NCBI RefSeq assembly: GCF_001431295.2
Contig: NZ_LKAJ02000001.1
Location: 744,001-808,000, forward strand
Origin: Candidatus Berkiella aquae
GTDB lineage: Bacteria > Pseudomonadota > Gammaproteobacteria > Berkiellales > Berkiellaceae
Direction of reading: 5' to 3'
DNA: 64,000 nucleotides
Shown: piece by piece, positions 27,923 to 37,000 of the stretch
Position numbering within the stretch: the stretch's first letter is position 1
How the letters are laid out: every line of letters begins with the position of its first letter
The notes under the pieces: model-generated
What the model was told of the DNA's origin: nothing
The model's database searches: none
What the model saw: only the letters and a program-made list of their open reading frames with translations
Position numbers and translations under genes: made by a program

Positions 27923-28911
27923 CGAAATGGGCAACCAGACTGGTTGTGATGACATTGGCTATTGTGGTGGGTTATGTCATTTTTGATTGGGCCGTATGGA
28001 ATGCAACCTGGGTGGGGAGCTCAAAAGCTGATTGCCGTCCAGGTGGAGCGTGTTGGGCGGTAATTTCTGCTAGATGGGATCAAATCATTTATGGATTTTA
28101 TCCTAAAGCAGAACGCTGGCGAGTGAACTTCGCTTTAGTCTTGATCCCCATCGCACTTTATCTGTTAACACAAATCAAAGCACCGCTACGTTATCGTCTT
28201 ACCCTATTTTTATTCATCAATTTATTTATCGTATACCTTCTCTATGGTGGTGGATTATTAAAGGTTGTGCCCACTGAACTGTGGGGTGGATTATTTTTGA
28301 CGATAGTTCTTTCCGTGGGAAGTATGATTTGTTCATTTCCACTGGCCATATTGCTTGCTTTGGGACGCAATTCAAAATGGGTGATTATCAAACCATTGTG
28401 TGTCACTTTTATTGAAGTGATACGGGGGGTGCCGTTGGTATCCATTTTGTTTTTAGCCGCTGTAATGTTCCCTTTGTTTTTCACGACAGATGTGGTGATT
28501 GATAATTTATTTTGTATCTTTATAGGCATTACCTTATTTGAAGCTGCTTATTTGTCTGAGGTGATTCGTGCAGGATTAAATAGCGTACCCAATGGGCAAG
28601 TTGAGGCTGCAGTAGCACTTGGCATGAATTATCGTTTAAGCATGACATTGGTCGTATTGCCGCAAGCCTTGAGAACCGCTATCCCTGGGATTATGAATAG
28701 TTTTATTTCCCTTTTTAAAGATACTACGTTAGTACTGATTATCGGGATTTATGATTTTTTAGGGATTGTACAAACCGCAACCACGGATCCACGTTGGCTT
28801 GGTACTTCGTTGGAAGCTTATTTATTTTGTGCACTGGTTTATTGGATCTTTTGCTTTGGCATGTCAACGTATAGCAATCGTTTAGAAGGGAGCAACCGTG
28901 GCAGAAGATAA
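27907..28911 (+). CDS. aapM: General amino-acid ABC transporter, permease M
   Basis: Second permease, 334 residues. The EAA loop reads [20 protein letters not shown], followed by [20 protein letters not shown]. The N-terminal soluble loop ([20 protein letters not shown]) is the AapM mark. The start has AAAGGAG upstream. It overlaps aapQ by 16 and aapP by 14 bases, so the operon is tightly coupled. Confidence 0.93.
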   Translation: MAFSLTKWATRLVVMTLAIVVGYVIFDWAVWNATWVGSSKADCRPGGACWAVISARWDQIIYGFYPKAERWRVNFALVLIPIALYLLTQIKAPLRYRLTLFLFINLFIVYLLYGGGLLKVVPTELWGGLFLTIVLSVGSMICSFPLAILLALGRNSKWVIIKPLCVTFIEVIRGVPLVSILFLAAVMFPLFFTTDVVIDNLFCIFIGITLFEAAYLSEVIRAGLNSVPNGQVEAAVALGMNYRLSMTLVVLPQALRTAIPGIMNSFISLFKDTTLVLIIGIYDFLGIVQTATTDPRWLGTSLEAYLFCALVYWIFCFGMSTYSNRLEGSNRGRR

Positions 28912-29662
28912 ACAAACGAATATAGTCAATATTCAGCAATTATCAAAATGGTTTGGCGAATTTCAAGTGCTCAAGAAACTAGATTTAGCCGTGCTGCGCC
29001 AAGAAAAAGTGGTCATTTGTGGCCCATCCGGTTCCGGTAAATCAACCTTGATTCGTTGTATCAATGGTTTAGAAACGTATCAAGCAGGTAGCATCGAAGT
29101 CGATGGCATTCGAATTGATGAAAATGCAAAAACCTTAGCTAAAATCAGAAAAAAAGTCGGAATGGTTTTTCAAAACTATAACCTTTTTAATCATTTAACC
29201 ATTTTAGAAAATTTAACATTAGCACCGATTTGGGTCAAAAAAGTCTCACCCAAGCAAGCATCGACATTAGCCATGCACTTTCTTGAATTGGTTAAAATAC
29301 CGGAGCAAGCGAATAAATATCCTGCTGATCTCTCGGGGGGGCAACAACAACGGGCTGCCATTGCCAGAAGTTTATGCATGGAGCCTGAAATTATGTTATT
29401 TGATGAGCCAACCAGTGCTTTAGATCCAGAAATGATCAAAGAAGTGCTAGATGTAATGATTAATTTAGCCGAACAAGGCATGACTATGCTTTGCGTTACT
29501 CATGAAATGGGGTTTGCACAAAAAGTGGCTGATAAAATCATATTTATGGAGGGAGGTGAGATTGTTGAAATGAATACACCCGAAAACTTTTTTTCTCATC
29601 CTAAAACAGAGCGTAGTCGACAATTTTTAAAGCAAATTTTACATCACTCTAATATAGAATAA
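28898..29662 (+). CDS. aapP: General amino-acid ABC transporter, ATPase
   Basis: 254-residue ABC ATPase. Walker A is GPSGSGKS, the Q-loop is VFQNYNLF, the signature is LSGGQQQR, Walker B is [12 protein letters not shown], and the switch His is in VTHEMGF. It is closest to GlnQ/AapP/HisP importers. Start is GTG 28898 with GGGAG upstream. It completes a full importer: binding protein, two permeases and ATPase. No regulator is adjacent. Confidence 0.95.
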   Translation: MAEDKQTNIVNIQQLSKWFGEFQVLKKLDLAVLRQEKVVICGPSGSGKSTLIRCINGLETYQAGSIEVDGIRIDENAKTLAKIRKKVGMVFQNYNLFNHLTILENLTLAPIWVKKVSPKQASTLAMHFLELVKIPEQANKYPADLSGGQQQRAAIARSLCMEPEIMLFDEPTSALDPEMIKEVLDVMINLAEQGMTMLCVTHEMGFAQKVADKIIFMEGGEIVEMNTPENFFSHPKTERSRQFLKQILHHSNIE

Positions 29663-29764
29663 ATTAATACGAGCATTTCTCCCATGAAGGTGGCATACAC
29701 ACCGTATTATCTGTCTTTCCTTGTGATATCATAATGGACATATGGTCTTATTCAAAGGTGACCT

Positions 29765-32700
29765 ATGACCGAACTATTAAAACTTTTAGGTCAATATCGC
29801 AAAATAGGCAGTCCTGAAATTGCTAGAAAACTGTCACTTCGAAGAAATAAATTAAATTATAAAGAAGTGATAGATTTATTAAGACACATCCGCTTTAATC
29901 AAGAGAATGAATCAAAAATTCTGATTGATCTTATCATTAATAATTACATCGATAAGTATATTAATAATGGTGATGATGAAGAGTTAAAAAAACTTTATGG
30001 CATAATAGCCAATTTAGCTATTAACCAGAATGATCTGTATGTAGAGCAATTTTTTGTCAATTTTAGCCTGGTTTTACCTGCAAAATTACGAGAAGATTAT
30101 CAGTCACAATTTTTCCAATATTCATTTGGTAAAAAAGAACCTAGTTATTTAGAACGGTATATGTCTTTAACCGATCGAGTAGATGCGCTTGAAAAACAAG
30201 ATGTAAATAGTTATATCGAAGAGAATTTGTTAGCTAAAGCTATCATGGATCGTGATTATGCAGCATTCGATGATTTAGTTCAGGGGGAGACAAGGTTAGA
30301 TCTACCGTTTGCAAATAATGCAGCCGTGGATTTACGAGCAAAAACACCATTGCAAGTTGCCATTCAGCTAGATGAAGATGACATGACTATGCTGCTGCTA
30401 AATTGCGGAAAAGATTTAAACGTTAATTATGTCGACCCTAAATCTACTGAAGCCTCAGAAAGTGCATTATCATTGGCGATTCTAAAAGGTAAAGACAGCA
30501 TTACACAAAAATTATTAAGCACCGAAGGAATCGATATTTCACAACCTGATCATAAACCGCTTATCTATGCGTTGACGTCGAATCGATTTGATATCGCTAC
30601 CCAATTAATCGAAAGAGGTGAAAAATTAACAAGCACAATGATGAGAACATTGCTGCAAAAAAGTATTGTGCAAAGAAAACATATACTGGCTTCCTTTCTA
30701 CTAAAAGGAGATGTGGTTCCTGATGCATTACTTATGAAGCAAGCACTTGATATGGCCATCAATACGCATGACAGCTCTATACTAACTTTATTATATCAAC
30801 ATGGAGGTCATTTAGATTCAATACAATATGAAAATTTACTAAAACACAGATTATCAAAAAAAGATATATCTGGCGTGATATTACTTTTGTCAATGATGCC
30901 TAATGAAAGTGCTTTGTTGGAAAAGGTTCTAGATATTTTAAAAGGATACTCATCAGACAGTTCATCTTTAATCATCGGTATGTTTGAAAAATTAAACGAT
31001 CCCAATCCTGCAATATTGCGTCTTATCACAGCATTAGCATCAAACATGAACAATGATAAACGTACTAGCTTGCTATTAGATCTAATAAATAAAAATAATA
31101 TGAATGGTGTTAAAATATTGCTTGAGCAAGCAGACATCCAGATTAGTGAAAATAATTCCTATCGATTCATCAGTCTTGCACTGAGTAAAAATTTTGAAAT
31201 AGCTTCATTGCTTCATCAACATGGTATTCGACTTTCAAATGATGAGACATGGGAGATATTTAAAGAAGCCATTGGCGCAAGTCGAGTCAGGTCATTTAAA
31301 GAACAATCCTATAATAATAATATATTGAGATACATTATTACTTATATGCATGATTATGGAATTTCTGAAGATTCCATTATTCGTAATGTTTTAATTCAAG
31401 GGCAAAAAAACAATCAAACTTCACAAATGATAAAAAATTTATTAAACGCAGGTGTGTCGCCACAAAAAATATTTGAGCATGCAGTTAATTTGAAAAAAAT
31501 GAACGCTATCGAAACACTGATTTCTGAAGGCGTTCATTTTGAGCTCTCTCGGGGTGTTGGTTATGCTGCATTATTGTTTGCGGTAGATGAAGGGCAAAGA
31601 GATCTTGTAGAATGGTTATTAACTAATGGGGTAGATCCAAAACAGAATCAGTCTGAAATCTTTATGAAAGCTGCTACGGCAAAAGTGCCAGATCCTGCCA
31701 TTGTTGATGCTCTTTTAGATATGGCAGAAGCAGATCTTAAACCGCAAATTTTAGCACCATTTTCTGCATTAGACATGTATACAACGACTGGCATTACAGA
31801 ATATGCTGAAATTAGCTTTAAATTAGTTACAAAAATTTTAGATAATGACGTTGAAGAGCTAGAAAGATTCACTTCAGAAAATGAAGATGCTGACGTTGAT
31901 GAATTAAAATTAAAAATGTACCAAGAACTGATGAGAACTTTACGACCTGAACACCAGGCCGCATTTGATATTTTACTTCACCATTCTTTGTCAAGGAGAA
32001 AAGAAGCTGAATCGTCAATGGAGGATTCATTAACCAGGCAAGCCAATAGGCATTTTGAACACAAGGTAGAACCATCCTTTAAAGACGCATTTTTAAAATA
32101 CCCAGGTCACAATGACATGCAACGAGTAGAAGCGATTGAGCGAGAGATCAAAGCATATATTCTTGATGCAATTTGTGAAAGTTGTAACGCTGATAAAAAT
32201 GAAGATAATCAAAAATTATTTGAATTTATAAATAAAAACAGAAGTCAGTTATTAAATGGTGATGAAGCAATAAGTACGAAGATGCGCAAACTTGTTGTGT
32301 CTAATGAAAATAGCGCACAAATTGCCTGGCGTGGTTATGATCAAGATGCTCCACATGATTTACGCTTTCCAAATTTGTTAACTCCCAACACGAATACGCA
32401 ACAAATTTTCACAACACAATCAGCTTCGCCAGATGCTTTAAGCATTGCAAATGCATCTGATATTGTTAGAAAACGAGTTGCCTATTACTTTATAGCAGAG
32501 CCGGATAAAAATATTTTTCTTTCACAACTGGCGGATATGCGTAGAGCACATGAAGATTTCCCAATAGATAGTCCAACCTGCTTTCCAGGAGCAATTGGCA
32601 GAATAGCAAGAATGGGTGATGGACATCCTATACTGCAGTTACCTCCTACACGACGTGACGTGATCTTGAAGCATGTTAATGCATTTATAATAAGAGGGTA

Positions 32701-33721
32701 TACTCATTTTTTAGAAACAATTCCTCCAAATAATTACGAAAAATCATTTTATGCATTAGCTATGTTAACTGAAGCTAATGCTAAAGATGTATTAGCTGAT
32801 AAAAATGAATTTGATCAATCATTACTGGATATTCGAAATCAATTTAATACATATTTAAAATCCTTGTTGCTTGAAAATTCTCAAATGCTAAAATCTATCG
32901 ATGAGGAATTAGCAGCGATTGATGAAAAGGAAATTTCTGACGAAGAAATCAAACTGGAAATCGAGTATGCATTTACTGATTTAAGTGGTCAGGGACGTAG
33001 CAAAGAATTTTATGACAGATTACAAAGCAAGCGTAAAGAAAATGAAGTACCTGAAGAGGTCAGCGACAGCAAGCCTGTAAAAGAGCGTGAGAAAGGGAAA
33101 GAAAAAGAGAAAGTACGGGAGATTGAGAATCCTTACGAAATACAAATAAAATCCCTATTAGGAAGCGCTTTACCTCCCCCAATGTTACAGCAACAATTGG
33201 GAAGTAAATTAAAAAAATATATAGAGTTTGAAATTATTAATCAAATATTTTCTCAAGAGGCTAAGGTGAATAATTCTGAACGAGTTGCTTTAATGGCGCT
33301 AACACTGGTAGATGAGATTGTTTCTTCGAGTGCCTTATCTGTTTCTGATATTGTGCAAGAAAGCTTTGAAAAAATGCGACTGCAAAATTTTGATGAGTTT
33401 AGCGCTTTAAAAATAACGGAAGAGGAAGAAGAGTTCATCAAAAAGCAGCTATGTGCTAAAAGCTCAATGAATGGATTAAACAAAAAACAAGCTGATATTT
33501 TGCAAGAAAAAATTGCAGGTGTTTTTGAAAATTCAGAAAAATTATCTGTTTCGATAGATAAAGTTTTTAATGAATTGCGAGGCTTGCGAAGAACCGCAAA
33601 ACGACAAAAACCATTACAGCTTTCACGAGTATTAGAGCAACCTATAAAAACACAGCAAAAGGAGGAAGGAACTCTCTTCTTCGAACCTGTAGCTCCTTCT
33701 ACACGAAGAGAGCATAAATAA
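29765..33721 (+). CDS. Large ankyrin-like, helical, probably effector protein
   Basis: 1318 residues with no signal peptide and no membrane segment. Degenerate ankyrin repeats run from about 190 to 660 (AKTPLQVAIQLDEDDMTMLL, ESALSLAILKGKDSITQKLL, DLVEWLLTNGVDPKQN). A second region (about 860-1010) has the pattern DSPTCFPGAIGRIARMGDGH, which looks like a conserved functional loop, but I cannot name its family. A Lys/Glu-rich linker (KEREKGKEKEKVREIENP) near 1110 is followed by a helical end. AAAGGTGACCT precedes the ATG. It is the first gene of the accessory island and AT-rich compared with nuo. The function is unknown. Confidence 0.8.
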   Translation: MTELLKLLGQYRKIGSPEIARKLSLRRNKLNYKEVIDLLRHIRFNQENESKILIDLIINNYIDKYINNGDDEELKKLYGIIANLAINQNDLYVEQFFVNFSLVLPAKLREDYQSQFFQYSFGKKEPSYLERYMSLTDRVDALEKQDVNSYIEENLLAKAIMDRDYAAFDDLVQGETRLDLPFANNAAVDLRAKTPLQVAIQLDEDDMTMLLLNCGKDLNVNYVDPKSTEASESALSLAILKGKDSITQKLLSTEGIDISQPDHKPLIYALTSNRFDIATQLIERGEKLTSTMMRTLLQKSIVQRKHILASFLLKGDVVPDALLMKQALDMAINTHDSSILTLLYQHGGHLDSIQYENLLKHRLSKKDISGVILLLSMMPNESALLEKVLDILKGYSSDSSSLIIGMFEKLNDPNPAILRLITALASNMNNDKRTSLLLDLINKNNMNGVKILLEQADIQISENNSYRFISLALSKNFEIASLLHQHGIRLSNDETWEIFKEAIGASRVRSFKEQSYNNNILRYIITYMHDYGISEDSIIRNVLIQGQKNNQTSQMIKNLLNAGVSPQKIFEHAVNLKKMNAIETLISEGVHFELSRGVGYAALLFAVDEGQRDLVEWLLTNGVDPKQNQSEIFMKAATAKVPDPAIVDALLDMAEADLKPQILAPFSALDMYTTTGITEYAEISFKLVTKILDNDVEELERFTSENEDADVDELKLKMYQELMRTLRPEHQAAFDILLHHSLSRRKEAESSMEDSLTRQANRHFEHKVEPSFKDAFLKYPGHNDMQRVEAIEREIKAYILDAICESCNADKNEDNQKLFEFINKNRSQLLNGDEAISTKMRKLVVSNENSAQIAWRGYDQDAPHDLRFPNLLTPNTNTQQIFTTQSASPDALSIANASDIVRKRVAYYFIAEPDKNIFLSQLADMRRAHEDFPIDSPTCFPGAIGRIARMGDGHPILQLPPTRRDVILKHVNAFIIRGYTHFLETIPPNNYEKSFYALAMLTEANAKDVLADKNEFDQSLLDIRNQFNTYLKSLLLENSQMLKSIDEELAAIDEKEISDEEIKLEIEYAFTDLSGQGRSKEFYDRLQSKRKENEVPEEVSDSKPVKEREKGKEKEKVREIENPYEIQIKSLLGSALPPPMLQQQLGSKLKKYIEFEIINQIFSQEAKVNNSERVALMALTLVDEIVSSSALSVSDIVQESFEKMRLQNFDEFSALKITEEEEEFIKKQLCAKSSMNGLNKKQADILQEKIAGVFENSEKLSVSIDKVFNELRGLRRTAKRQKPLQLSRVLEQPIKTQQKEEGTLFFEPVAPSTRREHK

Positions 33722-33811
33722 ACATGAAAAGCCCACCCATGAAGACATAATTCAAAGCAGATAAAACTTTGAACTACACCTATTTTTTTCTCAAAATACC
33801 TTGAAAATTAC

Positions 33812-33839
33812 TTGCATTTTTCAGACATGTTTTTATAAT
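33812..33839 (+). promoter_or_regulatory. Candidate promoter of the toxin-like gene
   Basis: TTGCAT, 16-base spacer, TATAAT: a near-consensus sigma70 promoter about 190 bases before the big gene at 34029. The surrounding 307-base gap holds only this, the small frame at 33880 and AT-rich DNA. Confidence 0.55.
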
Positions 33840-33879
33840 GCGTTCCTTCAATTTGCATCAGGGAATGAAGGAGTAGTCG

Positions 33880-33951
33880 ATGCATCCCAACCAACATGTC
33901 TTTACAAAATCAACTGCTATGAGTTCATTTAGCAGAACATCCAAGCTTTAA
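33880..33951 (+). CDS. Possible 23-codon leader peptide
   Basis: ATG at 33880 follows a textbook AAGGAG by six bases and opens a 23-codon frame (MHPNQHVFTKSTAMSSFSRT...). It sits between the candidate promoter and the big toxin-like gene. There is no known match. The strong ribosome site is the only reason to list it. Confidence 0.3.
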   Translation: MHPNQHVFTKSTAMSSFSRTSKL

Positions 33952-34028
33952 AACTTTTCAAAGATTTTTAGCACTTTTCATTTTCAAGGAACGTTTATGG
34001 TTTTCCATAAGCGATTGCAGGGTATTTT

Positions 34029-37000
34029 ATGGCATCTGGTAAGAAAGTTAACCACATTATCGTCTCCACCTCCACTCAATATAACAATTGCGGCGTCCAC
34101 CTCCTTGTTCCTCATTTGCTTGATTTTCTGAGTGACAATGAAGAAAAAATGAAAGCCATTCGATTTAATCATGAACCAACGCCGGGGCAAATAAAACGTT
34201 TTAAGGGCTCAAAAGGATATCAATACCTGGAAGAAGCCTTTGCGGAGTACTACAAATTAACGCCAGGTAAATCCCCTTATGCTTGCCTGTCGGATTTAAT
34301 TGAAAAATATGCGCATCCGGTAGATTTGGAAGTCTTGTTGGGGCCAGTGTTGCGTTTAACGCTGAAAAGGGTGCTATTAAACAGTAAAGAACACAAAGAC
34401 AATCTAAAACCATCCTTTCAAGTTATTGTGAATCGATGTGCACAAGAATATCGATCTGAATATCCCCGGATGAAAAGTAAACAGCATTTGGAATCATGGA
34501 TAGCGCAATTAGAGTGGGATCCAGCAAATGAACACGAAGAGCTGTTTGTTCCTAACAAGCAATTGATTGCCAACATCATTCATTTCAATAAAACAAACAA
34601 AATGAATACTTACTGGGATGAGGCCTATCAGCATTACTGTGAATATCAAGGCGATCCGACTCAGTGCGTTTATATCAGTGAGTCTCAATTATCTTTGCTC
34701 TGCGCGAGTATGCTTTTCGATTTTCGGTATTTATTAACCAACGAACAATTAAGTGAAAAGTCAGTTCCCTTGACTTTGCCAATTGGGAGAGTGATTGCTA
34801 AAAATGCAACAGGGAACCATTGGGAGTTGGTGGCTTCGCTAGAAAGTTCTTGGCAATTAGCCAGAGAAAAAGAAGGGGCAGTATTTGCTCATTATCATCA
34901 AATGAGTATTGGGTTGCGTGCTCAGCCTGAGATTGCTAATCAAGTAACGATTCTATTACAAAATGCCTTTCGCGATAAAATAGCCGACTTTGTTAATCAT
35001 GGCAAACCCTATCAAGAAGATTACTATCGTGTGTTACATGCCAATAATTGGGCAAATAATAGTGCCTTTTCCGGTGTTGTCGATATTATTGGTGAAGAGG
35101 TAATAAATAATACTAAACCTGCTTTTTTAAAAACGGTAGGGTTTCGAGCATTTTTAAATCACTTTAGAGACTATTATCAACTTGATGTGTCGCTTTCTAA
35201 AGAACAACTATTGGCTAAGTTAAAAATGTTATTAAGACATTATCGCACGGTGCAAGATCAATTTATGATCCTAAGTCCCGTGTTGCGAAAAGTGCTCACA
35301 GAGAATGGGGCAGGTCTTGAAGATATTCAAGCGCAAAGTTTAAAAACACTCTGTCATCGACTCAATATTGGCTTAGAATTTTATGTCATGGACAGCGATA
35401 AACTAGTCGCAGGGTTTGGCAAGGCGGTTGAGAATCAACATAGAAATCCTATATTCACTTTATCGATGACCTTTGAAAATGAACAATGGCATCAAGTTGA
35501 AAAAGACGAGCTTATTTATTTACATAAATCGGCATTAAGACAATATTCCCCTTTTAGTGCGTTTAAAACAGAATCGTCTAGCCAAGTTTTACAGCAAGGA
35601 TTAAGCGAGTTCTTAATCAATGGGATTCCATTTGTTAACATGGTTAGTTCAAAGGTCACATCGAAATATTTACCCCCCATTGTAGATGGTTTGCCAAAGC
35701 AATGGACAGCACTGCATAAAGCGGTTTATGAAAATAATATTGAGCGTGCTGCAGAACTGTTAAAACAAGGCAAAGATTGGCGAATTAAAGCTAATCGTGA
35801 AATAACCATTAAAACAGGTCTCACAGCCTTCATGACAGAGATGACTGTGTTACAAGTGGCAGCTTATCAAGATAATAGGGCGATGTTGTCACTTATTTTG
35901 CAATATGCAGATAGGCGTGATATCGACTTGGTGCAACAAGCATATGATACCGCCATCTGTTTTAATTTTGCGCAATCGCTGTATTCGTTTCTTTGCTACC
36001 AACCGTTAACCTTTTCAGAAGATGCATTGCAGGTAGCGATAGCACACAAAGATATGGTTTTGTTGCAAGCCATCCTGTCGCAAGATGGTTTGAACAATCA
36101 AGAAACCAGTGCTTTATCCAAAGCGCTGACATTATCGATGAGTGCTGGTAGCAATTCAGATTATGTTTTAGCGGTACAGCGAATGTTGCTCCATTGCGTT
36201 TTTCAATCGAAAGTAAAGCGCTATGAAAAAGCTGAAAGTTTTCAGCTCAGTGAAGCGGAAATGAACGTGATAGCGCGATGCTTAGAGCAGAATAAACCTG
36301 CGCTGATTAACAATCTGATCTCTTATTATGAACAACTACCGACCTTATTTAAGACTTCAATCGATTTAAAGAAAGTAAGTCAAGAAAATATCCGGCAATT
36401 GATTATGCTGCTTGCACAAAAAGCTTGTATTGCAATAGAAAATGAAGATGATCAGCAATTAGAAAACTGTTTTATCGCAAGCCAGTATTGTTTACAGGTG
36501 AGCGGTGAAACAAGTCCCTTGCATTATGCTTTAGCAAACGATAAATATCATTTTTTAGAGTCAACATTTGAAGATTTTGCTGTTGATGCCCTTCAACAAA
36601 AATGCGACAAGCCACTATCGCACACACAGCGTACACGTATTCAAGCGCATGCCATGGCTTTTTTAACTGAATGCGGCTTTGTACACGATAAATTTGGCAG
36701 AACCTTTGAATATCATCTAGACAGAATGCATTATCGTGATTCATTAGATATACGTTTAAGTCGTTCTGACTCATGGTTAGATACGATGCAGATCTATACC
36801 GCTATAGGCGCTCATAAAGCCAATAGTGCGCGAATTTATTGCGTCGATCGTTTTCATCAGAAGCAAATGTATACTCATCAGGTGCAGCAGAATCGAATTT
36901 ATAGTTGGGGGCATGTTAGTTTTGCACTTGGAAGAATGGCAGGGTTGGTTTATGTTTCAGTGCCATTATGTGCTTTAAATGTGGGTTGGTATTTTGGACA

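Noticed and set aside
33997..34131. 44-codon frame as the true start of the toxin-like gene
   Set aside because: It is in another frame and stops at 34131; the ATG at 34029 has AGGG and gives a sensible N terminus. Kept only as a finding.
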